From Clostridiales bacterium NK3B98 (GTDB taxonomy: Bacteria; Bacillota; Clostridia; Oscillospirales; Oscillospiraceae): a stretch of DNA of 64,000 nucleotides. The stretch is from the NCBI GenBank assembly GCA_000421005.1, contig ATWA01000003.1, forward strand, positions 1 through 64,000, in the 5' to 3' direction. The position numbers and the translations under genes were made by a program. Shown in pieces: positions 35,742 through 43,011 of this stretch; the first letter of the stretch is position 1; the number at the start of each line of letters is the position of its first letter. The notes below the pieces were generated by a model. The model had not been told where the DNA came from, ran no database searches, and worked only from the letters and a program-made list of their open reading frames with translations.

Positions 35742-35832
35742 CCCTTCCCCGGCACCTGATGGGTACATCCCAGAACAGCACATTTTGCGAAATTCAATGA
35801 CAAACACAGAGGATGAAAGAGGAGGCTAAACC

Positions 35833-37869
35833 ATGGCAAAACAGGAAATTTCCCGCAGAGACTTTATCAAGGGCATGGCAGCCGGTGCTGCCAGCATGGT
35901 AGGTCTTGGCATCTTGCAGGCTTGCGAGTACAGCCATGCCGCCAGCGTTGCCAATGCACCGGTAGAGGCTCAGGCCAGCTCCGGGCTGACCTTCACCCCC
36001 GGCACCTATGAGGCAACTGCCAAGGGCATTGCCAGCGACGTCAAGGTCACTATGACCTTCGACGAGACCAGCATCACCGACTGCCAGATCGACGTATCCG
36101 GCGAGACTCCCGACATCGGCGGCAAGATCGGCCCGGAAATGCGGGAGAAGATTCTCTCCATGCAGACCGCCGACGTGGACGGCGTCACCAGCGCCACCGT
36201 CACCAGCGACGCCATCAAGACCGCCGCCGCCGACTGTATCTCTCAGGCCAGCGGCACTGTGGTCACCCTCAAGGGTGGCGAGAGCAGCGGCTCCTCCGAC
36301 TGGCTGGGCTCCGCTCCCGAGATTGCCGAGAGCGACATCACCGAGACGCTGGACACCCAGGTGCTGGTGGTAGGCTGCGGCACCGGCGGCTGGATCGCCA
36401 CCATGACCGCCGCCGAGGAAGGTGCTAAGGTGCTGGTGGTGGAAAAGGGCGAGACTCCCACCAAGGTGCGGGAGGACATCGGTGCCATTGACTCCAAGCT
36501 CCAGCAGGCTGCCTACAACGGCGACTTCCCCCAGCTCAAAATCGACAAGATGGAGGCGTTGCAGGACATCGTCCGCTATGCCGGCGGATATGTGGACTCC
36601 AATCTGGTGAAGGTCTGGATCAACGAGTCCGGCGAGCTGGTGGACTGGCTCACCGATCTTCTGGAATCCACCGGCAACTGGGAGATGCAGCTGGAGGGTG
36701 GCGTAGGTGATGAGCGCTATCCCGAGCGGGACAAGGCATACGCCACCGGTCACTCCCCCCATCTCACAGAGAACGCCCCCGAGGGCACCGACCTGAACGT
36801 AACCATGCAGGAGTTCGCCGACGCCCACGGCGTGGAGTGGAAGCTGTCCACTGCCATGATTAAGCTGGAGCAGGACGGAAACGGCAAGGTCACCGGCATT
36901 ATCGCTCAGGACCAGAACGACCAGCACTACATCCGCATCAACGCCTCCAAGGGCGTGATTATGGCCGCAGGCGGTTATGCCACCAATACCGAGATGATGC
37001 TGGCCTTGCAGCCCCAGACCATGAAGATGAAGATCAACGTGCCCATCGGCTCCAAGGCAGACGGCTCCGGCATCAAGGCCATGATGTGGGCAGGGGCGGA
37101 GCTGGACCCCACCCACGCCTCCATGATGTTCAACCGGGCTTCCTGCCTGCCCACCGAGACCGCAGGCTACAAGACCAACGGCAAGTGGTACTGGTTCGGC
37201 GAGCAGCCCTTCCTGAAGGTGAACCTGAACGGCGACCGGTTCTGCAACGAGTCCGGCCCCTATGAGTTCATGCTCCACTCCATGTACATGCAGCCCAACC
37301 ACACCTATGTGGACATCTTCGATGCCAACAACAAGAAGTATGCCGAGCAGTTCCAGGAGGTTGGCTGCTGCCGTCTGTTCCCCTTCGACAACGGTGCCAT
37401 CAGCAATATGCCTTACGACTATGTGTGGGGTCAGATGACCGAGGGGGACGAGTCCCATCTGGCGCAGGGCTATCTCCAGAAGGCGGACACCATCGAGGAG
37501 CTGGCGGAGAAGCTGAACATCCCTGCCGACCATCTGAAGGCCTCTGTGGAGCGCTACAACGAGCTGGCCTACAAGGGTGTGGACGAGGACTACGGCAAAC
37601 CCGCCCACCGTCTCACCCCGGTGGACACTGCTCCCTTCTACGGCATCCGCACCGGCGCATGGCATCTGACCACTCTGAACGGCTGCCGAATCAACACCGA
37701 TATGCAGGTACTCCGGGAGGACGGCACCGTCATCGAGGGGCTGTACGCCACCGGCGACTGCACCGGAGGCTTCTTCTCCCAGACCTATCCCAACCTGTTC
37801 ACCGGTCTGGCCTGCGGGCGCACCATGACCTTCGGCCGCAGAGCTGCCAAGATCGTTGCTCACCTGTAA
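35833..37869 (+). CDS. Tat-exported FMN-binding FAD-dependent reductase (fumarate/urocanate reductase-like)
   Basis: 678 residues. The N-terminus has a twin-arginine signal (ISRRDFIKG, residues 6-14) and a possible lipobox ILQAC (Cys31). Residues 50-150 are an FMN-binding domain with DGVTSAT (116-122), the ApbE flavinylation pattern, predicting FMN on Thr122. From residue 173 is the FAD oxidoreductase of the fumarate reductase/succinate dehydrogenase flavoprotein family: VLVVGCGTGGWIA, late ATGDCTGGFF and ACGRTMTFGRRAA. Such enzymes reduce external acceptors (fumarate, urocanate, other enoates). The acceptor is unknown. Placed just before rnfC, so electrons plausibly come from Rnf. Confidence 0.88.
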   Translation: MAKQEISRRDFIKGMAAGAASMVGLGILQACEYSHAASVANAPVEAQASSGLTFTPGTYEATAKGIASDVKVTMTFDETSITDCQIDVSGETPDIGGKIGPEMREKILSMQTADVDGVTSATVTSDAIKTAAADCISQASGTVVTLKGGESSGSSDWLGSAPEIAESDITETLDTQVLVVGCGTGGWIATMTAAEEGAKVLVVEKGETPTKVREDIGAIDSKLQQAAYNGDFPQLKIDKMEALQDIVRYAGGYVDSNLVKVWINESGELVDWLTDLLESTGNWEMQLEGGVGDERYPERDKAYATGHSPHLTENAPEGTDLNVTMQEFADAHGVEWKLSTAMIKLEQDGNGKVTGIIAQDQNDQHYIRINASKGVIMAAGGYATNTEMMLALQPQTMKMKINVPIGSKADGSGIKAMMWAGAELDPTHASMMFNRASCLPTETAGYKTNGKWYWFGEQPFLKVNLNGDRFCNESGPYEFMLHSMYMQPNHTYVDIFDANNKKYAEQFQEVGCCRLFPFDNGAISNMPYDYVWGQMTEGDESHLAQGYLQKADTIEELAEKLNIPADHLKASVERYNELAYKGVDEDYGKPAHRLTPVDTAPFYGIRTGAWHLTTLNGCRINTDMQVLREDGTVIEGLYATGDCTGGFFSQTYPNLFTGLACGRTMTFGRRAAKIVAHL

Positions 37870-37894
37870 TCTGTGACGGAGAAAGGAAGAACTT

Positions 37895-39232
37895 ATGGGT
37901 AACTCTACCTTCCGGGGCGGCGTTCACCCCAAGGGCATGAAAGAGCTGAGCCGTGACAAGACGATTCAGCGCTATCTGCCCAAGGGAGATCTTGTCTTCC
38001 CCCTCAGCCAGCACATCGGCAAGCCGGCGGTGCCGGTGGTTCAGAAAAACGACCCGGTTCTGGCCGGGCAGATTATCGCCAAGGCGGACGGCTTTGTCTC
38101 CGCCAACATCATCTCCTCCTGCTCCGGCAAGGTCAAGGCCATTGAGCCCAGAATGACCAGCGCAGGGGTGATGGCTCAGTGCATTGTCATTGAGAACGAC
38201 CAGAAATTCACCCTGATGGAGGGCATCGGACAGCCCACCAATTACAAGCTGCTCACCAATGCGGAGATCATCGGCAAGGTGCAGGCGGCGGGCATTGTGG
38301 GTCTGGGCGGCGCAGGCTTCCCCACCCATGTGAAGCTGTCTCCCAAGAACCCGGACGAGATCGACTACATCATCGCCAACGGCGCTGAGTGCGAGCCCTA
38401 CATCACCTGTGACGACCAGCTCATGCGCAACCAGCCCGGCTGGGTGGTGGGCGGCCTCAAGGTGCTGCTCCACCTGTTCCCCAACGCCAAAGGTGTCATC
38501 GCCATTGAGGACAACAAGCCGGAGGCCATTGCCGCCATTGAGCAGGAGGTGGCGGGAAACGACCGGATTTCCGTACTGCCCCTCACCACCAAGTTCCCTC
38601 AGGGCGGCGAGCGCAATCTGGTACACGCCGTCACCGGGCGGAAAATGGCCTCCACCGACCTGCCCGCCAATCTGGGCTGCATCGTGGACAACGTGACCAC
38701 CCTCACCGCCATCTACCGGGCAGTGGCGCTGAATGAGCCGCTGATGGAAAAGGGCTTCACCGTCACCGGAGAAGCAGTGGCGGAGCCGGGGAACTATATC
38801 ATCAAAATCGGCACCAACGTCCGGGAACTGCTGGACGCTGCGGGCGGCTTCAAAGAAGAGCCCAAAAAGGTGCTGCTGGGCGGCCCCATGATGGGCATGG
38901 CCATTACCGATCTGGACATCCCCATCGCCAAGAGCTACAACGCCCTCACCTGTCTCACCGAAGACCCGGTGGAGATTGCCCAGGAGCAGATGACCGCCTG
39001 CATCCGCTGCGGGCGCTGCGCCCGGGTCTGCCCCATCGGTCTGGTGCCCCAGATGATGCAGGAGGCGGCGGTGCGCCGGGACTACAAGCGCTACGAGCGG
39101 CTCCACGGCGTGGACTGCATCGCCTGCGGAAGCTGCACCTTTATCTGCCCCGCCAAGCGGCCCCTCACCCAGTTGTTTAAGGTGACCAAGTCCGAAATTC
39201 TGGCCCGGCGCAGAAAGGAGGCGGCAAAGTAA
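37895..39232 (+). CDS. rnfC: Rnf complex subunit RnfC
   Basis: 445 residues. The NADH-binding, FMN-containing peripheral subunit of the ferredoxin:NAD+ oxidoreductase. Motifs: GLGGAGFPTHVKL and NGAECEPYITCDDQ (Complex-I 51K-like fold), then two [4Fe-4S] sites CIRCGRCARVCP and CIACGSCTFICP near the C-terminus. Length is that of the clostridial form, without the long C-terminal extension of proteobacteria. AAAGGAAG precedes the ATG, and its stop overlaps the next ATG by one base (39232), so translation is coupled. Confidence 0.96.
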   Translation: MGNSTFRGGVHPKGMKELSRDKTIQRYLPKGDLVFPLSQHIGKPAVPVVQKNDPVLAGQIIAKADGFVSANIISSCSGKVKAIEPRMTSAGVMAQCIVIENDQKFTLMEGIGQPTNYKLLTNAEIIGKVQAAGIVGLGGAGFPTHVKLSPKNPDEIDYIIANGAECEPYITCDDQLMRNQPGWVVGGLKVLLHLFPNAKGVIAIEDNKPEAIAAIEQEVAGNDRISVLPLTTKFPQGGERNLVHAVTGRKMASTDLPANLGCIVDNVTTLTAIYRAVALNEPLMEKGFTVTGEAVAEPGNYIIKIGTNVRELLDAAGGFKEEPKKVLLGGPMMGMAITDLDIPIAKSYNALTCLTEDPVEIAQEQMTACIRCGRCARVCPIGLVPQMMQEAAVRRDYKRYERLHGVDCIACGSCTFICPAKRPLTQLFKVTKSEILARRRKEAAK

Positions 39233-40776
39233 TGGAAAAGCTGCTGAATGTATCCTCCTCCCCCCATGTGAGAAGCCCACTCACCACCGGAGAGGTGATG
39301 TATGACGTGATTCTCGCTCTGATGCCCGCCACCTTCTTCGGCGTGTATCACTTCGGCACTCACGCTCTGCTGATTATCCTCACCAGCATTGTCAGCGCCT
39401 GTCTCACCGAGTTCGTCTTTGACTACGTCTGCCACCGCCCCAACACGCTGACCGACGGCTCCGCCGTACTCACCGGTCTGCTGCTGGGTCTGTGCCTCTC
39501 TCCCACCGTGCCGCTGTACATCCCCTATCTGGGCAGCCTGTTCGCCATTCTGGTGGTCAAGTGCTTCTTCGGCGGTCTGGGTGCCAACTTTATGAACCCT
39601 GCGCTGGCAGGACGCTGCTTCCTGCTCATCTCCTTCGGCACAGTGATGACCGACTTCGGCATTGACGGCATCTCCTCCGCCACCCCGCTGGCGGTGATGT
39701 CCAACGGCGGCACGGTGAATGTGCTGGATATGTTTCTGGGCTTCACCTCCGGCACCATCGGTGTCAGCTGTGTAGCCATGCTCATGGGCGCAATCTACCT
39801 GCTCATTGCCGGGGACATCACTTGGCACATCCCGGTGTCCTACATCGGCACCTTCCTCATCCTCATGGCCATCGGCAGCGGTCAGGGCTTCAACCCCCTG
39901 TATCTGGTCGCACAGCTCTGCGGCGGCGGTCTGCTGCTGGGCGCTCTGTTCATGGCTACCGACCCGGTGACCAGTCCGGTGACCTCCGCCGGTCAGTTGT
40001 TCTACGGGGTGACCATCGGCATTCTCACCGCTCTGTTCCGGCTCTATGGCAGCTCTACCGAAAGCGTCAGCTATGCCATTATCCTGGGCAATCTGGTCAC
40101 TCCCCTCATTGACAAATGGGTGATTCCCAAGCCCTTCGGCCTGGGCGACAACGCCAAGACCCCCAAGCCCCGCATTCCTCACGCCGCAGTGGTGCTGACG
40201 GCGGTTACCCTGATTTCCGGCATTGCGCTGGGCGGGGTCAACTTCCTCACCCGGGACACCATCGAGGCCCAGAAGCTGGCCGCCAACGCCGCCGCCTATC
40301 AGGCTGTTGTGGCTGACGCAGACAGCTTCCGGCTCAGCGACGCTGCCGACGACTTCATCAAGGAGTATGGCAGCGAGGTCTATGGCAACGGCACCTGGGG
40401 CAAAATCTACATCCGTGAGGCCGTAGAGGCGCTGGACGCTTCCGGTAACGTCATGGGCTACGCAGTGAGCCTGACCACCGGCGACGGCTTTGACGGCAAC
40501 ATCACCCTGACGGTGGGTCTGTCCGCCGACGGCACGGTGAACGGCATCTCCTTCACCGAGCTGAACGAGACTGCCGGTATGGGCATGAGAGTGGACGAGG
40601 ACGAGTGGAAGGCGCAGTTTGCCGGCGTCAACACCGACTCCTTCACCCTGAACAAAGCCGGCGGCTCCACCGCCGAAAACGAGATTGACTCGGTCTCCGG
40701 CGCTTCCACCACATCCGGCGCAGTCGTCAACGCAGTGAACGCTGCCATCGACTTCGTCAACCATCATATGAAGTGA
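39232..40776 (+). CDS. rnfD: RnfD-RnfG fusion protein
   Basis: 514 residues in one frame. Residues 1-300 are RnfD: about nine membrane helices, GTHALLI/TDGSAVLTGLLLGL, and the flavinylation site region MATDPVTSPVTSAG (244-254). Residues 310-514 are RnfG: one membrane helix (AVVLTAVTLISGIALGGV), an FMN-binding outside domain, and DSVSGASTTSG (486-496), the ApbE target with FMN on Thr493. The two are normally separate genes; here no stop or ribosome site divides them, and KTPKPRIPHA is the joining loop. Order C-D/G-E-A-B is otherwise the clostridial rnf order. Confidence 0.93.
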   Translation: MEKLLNVSSSPHVRSPLTTGEVMYDVILALMPATFFGVYHFGTHALLIILTSIVSACLTEFVFDYVCHRPNTLTDGSAVLTGLLLGLCLSPTVPLYIPYLGSLFAILVVKCFFGGLGANFMNPALAGRCFLLISFGTVMTDFGIDGISSATPLAVMSNGGTVNVLDMFLGFTSGTIGVSCVAMLMGAIYLLIAGDITWHIPVSYIGTFLILMAIGSGQGFNPLYLVAQLCGGGLLLGALFMATDPVTSPVTSAGQLFYGVTIGILTALFRLYGSSTESVSYAIILGNLVTPLIDKWVIPKPFGLGDNAKTPKPRIPHAAVVLTAVTLISGIALGGVNFLTRDTIEAQKLAANAAAYQAVVADADSFRLSDAADDFIKEYGSEVYGNGTWGKIYIREAVEALDASGNVMGYAVSLTTGDGFDGNITLTVGLSADGTVNGISFTELNETAGMGMRVDEDEWKAQFAGVNTDSFTLNKAGGSTAENEIDSVSGASTTSGAVVNAVNAAIDFVNHHMK

Positions 40777-40789
40777 GGAGGGGGAGAGG

Positions 40790-41482
40790 ATGAACAAATA
40801 TACAGAACGGATTCACAACGGTATTGTCACCGAGAACCCCACCTTTATCATGATGCTGGGCATGTGCCCCACCTTCGCCGTCACCACCTCCGCCATCAAC
40901 GGCTTTGGTATGGGCGTGTCCACGCTGGTGGTGCTGATTCTGGCCAACTGGATGATCTCTCTGGTACGCAAGGTGATCCCCGATCAGGTGCGCCTGCCCG
41001 CCTATATCGTCATTGTGGCCTCTCTGGTAACGGTGGTGCAGCTGCTCATTCAGGCCTATATCCCCTTCCTGTATGACGCACTGGGCATCTACATTCCCCT
41101 GATCGTGGTCAACTGCATTATTCTGGGTCGTGCAGAGGCGTATGCCTCCAAGAATCCCCCGGTGCTGTCCATTTTCGACGGTCTGGGTATGGGCTTGGGC
41201 TTCACCATCGCCCTGACCCTCATCGGTCTGGTGCGTGAAGTGCTGGGCAACGGCACCGCCTTTGGCGTGCAGGTCATGCCCCCGTTCTATCAGCCCATCG
41301 GTATCATCGTCAAGGCTCCCGGCGCATTCCTGATTCTGGCGCTCATCATCGCCATTATGAACGCCGCCCATGTGGAGACCCACGCCAACGAAAAGGTGGA
41401 GGGCTGCGACGGCTGCTGCGCCACCTGCGCACAGTCCTCCGGCTGCGTCTCTCCGGAAAAGAAGGAGGGTGACAAGGTATGA
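40790..41482 (+). CDS. rnfE: Rnf complex subunit RnfE with cysteine-rich tail
   Basis: 230 residues. A six-helix membrane subunit, related to RnfA in inverted topology; the pair holds a [2Fe-2S] cluster across the membrane (Cys in MMLGMCPTFAVTT and VNCIILGRAEAYAS). After the last helix (about residue 200) is an extra tail with CDGCCATCAQSSGC, five cysteines in fourteen residues, not usual for RnfE. The stop overlaps the rnfA start (ATGA, 41479-41482). GAGGGGGAG precedes its ATG. Confidence 0.95.
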   Translation: MNKYTERIHNGIVTENPTFIMMLGMCPTFAVTTSAINGFGMGVSTLVVLILANWMISLVRKVIPDQVRLPAYIVIVASLVTVVQLLIQAYIPFLYDALGIYIPLIVVNCIILGRAEAYASKNPPVLSIFDGLGMGLGFTIALTLIGLVREVLGNGTAFGVQVMPPFYQPIGIIVKAPGAFLILALIIAIMNAAHVETHANEKVEGCDGCCATCAQSSGCVSPEKKEGDKV

Positions 41483-42060
41483 CTTCCCTGCTGATGATTG
41501 TTTTGACCGCTGCATTGATTAACAACGTGGTGTTGAACCAGTTCCTGGGTCTCTGCTCCTTCCTTGGTGTCTCCAAAGCCACCAAAACCGCTGCCAGTCT
41601 GGGCGGCGCGGTGATTTTCGTGGTCACTGTGGCCTCTGGCGTGGCAAACCTGCTGTACACCTTTGTGCTGGAGCCGCTGGCGCTGGAGTATTTGCAGACC
41701 ATCGTGTTCATTCTGGTCATCGCCGCACTGGTGCAGGTGGTAGAGATGTTCCTGAAAAACTCCGCCCCCGCTCTCCACGCTGCGCTGGGCATCTACCTGC
41801 CCCTGATTACCACCAACTGCTGCGTGCTGGGCGTTGCCCTTACCAACGTGACCAACGAGTACGGGTTCTTTGAGTCCATTCTCGCCGGATTTGGCACTGC
41901 TGTGGGCTACACCATCGCCATTGTGCTGATGGCCGGTATCCGGGAGCGGGTGGAAGAGAATGAGTACATTCCTCAGTGCTTCAAGGGCGCCCCTGTGGTG
42001 CTGCTGATTGCGGCGCTGATGGCGATTGCCTTCGCCGGCTTCGCCAACCTGAACGTGTAA
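41479..42060 (+). CDS. rnfA: Rnf complex subunit RnfA
   Basis: 193 residues, six membrane helices. The conserved segments NNVVLNQFLGLCSFLGVS and LITTNCCVLGVAL contain the cysteines that bind the membrane-embedded [2Fe-2S] cluster with RnfE. It carries electrons between the cytoplasmic and outer flavin sites and takes part in Na+ or H+ movement. Length and motif spacing are normal. Coupled to rnfE by overlap and 13 bases before rnfB, with AAAGGAGG for the latter. Confidence 0.96.
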   Translation: MTSLLMIVLTAALINNVVLNQFLGLCSFLGVSKATKTAASLGGAVIFVVTVASGVANLLYTFVLEPLALEYLQTIVFILVIAALVQVVEMFLKNSAPALHAALGIYLPLITTNCCVLGVALTNVTNEYGFFESILAGFGTAVGYTIAIVLMAGIRERVEENEYIPQCFKGAPVVLLIAALMAIAFAGFANLNV

Positions 42061-42073
42061 AGGAGGGGACGAG

Positions 42074-42865
42074 ATGGATATGATTCTTGCGACTATCATC
42101 GTCCTTGCCGTGGTGGGACTGCTCATCGGTATGCTGCTGGTCTTTGCGGATGAGACCTTCGCCGTGGAGGTTGACCCCAAGGAGCAGGCGGTGCGGGCGT
42201 GTCTGCCCGGCAACAACTGCGGTGCCTGCGGCTTTGCCGGCTGCGACGCCATGGCCGCCGCCATTGCCAAGGGAGATGCCCCGGTAAACGGCTGTCCGGT
42301 GGGCGGAGCTGCTGTGGCTGCCAGGGTCTCTCAGGTGATGGGGGTCAACGCAGACGCTTTGGAGAAAAAGGTTGCCTTCGTCAAGTGCGCCGGAACCTGC
42401 GACAAGGTAAAGCTGCACAGCAACTATGTGGGCATTGAGTCCTGCGAGGCGGTTGCCAGCATTCCCGGTAAGGGCATTAAGTCCTGCCAGTTCGGCTGTC
42501 TGGGCTACGGCTCCTGCGTAAAAGCCTGTCAGTTCGACGCCATCCATGTGGAGGACGGCGTGGCGAAGGTGGACCGCTCCAAATGTGTGGCCTGCGGCAA
42601 GTGTGTAGAAGCCTGTCCTCAGCACATTATTGAGCTGGTGCCGGACAAGAGTAAATTCGCTGTCCAGTGCTCCAGCCGGGAAAAAGGTCCCACCGTCCGG
42701 AAACAGTGCGAAGCGGGCTGTATTGGCTGCATGATGTGCACCAGGGTCTGCGAGCATGACGCCATCCATGTGGATGGCAATTTGGCAAAAATTGACTACG
42801 AAAAGTGCGTAGGCTGCGGCAAATGCGCTGAGAAGTGCCCCGCTAAGGTCATTCGGAGGCGGTAA
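42074..42865 (+). CDS. rnfB: Rnf complex subunit RnfB
   Basis: 263 residues. One N-terminal membrane helix, then the Fe-S array that accepts electrons from reduced ferredoxin: a 4Fe-4S domain C-x6-CGACGFAGC...C of the Rnf/CO-dehydrogenase type, then ferredoxin-type sites CLGYGSCVKAC, CVACGKCVEAC, CIGCMMCTRVC and CVGCGKCAEKC. The multi-cluster form is typical of Clostridia. Last gene of the rnf run, followed by a terminator. Confidence 0.96.
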   Translation: MDMILATIIVLAVVGLLIGMLLVFADETFAVEVDPKEQAVRACLPGNNCGACGFAGCDAMAAAIAKGDAPVNGCPVGGAAVAARVSQVMGVNADALEKKVAFVKCAGTCDKVKLHSNYVGIESCEAVASIPGKGIKSCQFGCLGYGSCVKACQFDAIHVEDGVAKVDRSKCVACGKCVEACPQHIIELVPDKSKFAVQCSSREKGPTVRKQCEAGCIGCMMCTRVCEHDAIHVDGNLAKIDYEKCVGCGKCAEKCPAKVIRRR

Positions 42866-42885
42866 GCCTTCCTTTCAGGCAAACA

Positions 42886-42920
42886 AGCGCCTCTCCCGTC
42901 TATGGGAGGGGCGCTCATCT
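42886..42920 (+). terminator. Terminator after rnfB
   Basis: AGCGCCTCTCCC and GGGAGGGGCGCT form a 12-bp stem (one G-U) with a 6-base loop. The T-tract is weak (CATCTATG). Confidence 0.6.
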
Positions 42921-42950
42921 ATGTCCAGTGTAACCTTTTTCGCCAAAAAG

Positions 42951-42979
42951 GGGGCTGTCCCGGTGACCGGGACAGCCCC
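42951..42979 (-). terminator. Terminator of the repeat surface-protein gene
   Basis: GGGGCTGTCCCGG and CCGGGACAGCCCC pair around a 3-base loop; on the minus strand CTTTTTGGC follows. Confidence 0.85.
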
Positions 42980-43011
42980 TTTGGTTCGTCTGTGTGCCTG
43001 TCGTTCAGGCT

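Noticed and set aside
35794-37863. A 689-codon open frame opposite the Tat reductase
   Set aside because: Antisense shadow with Gly/Val/Leu/His bias and no domain; the plus-strand gene has a signal peptide and cofactor motifs.
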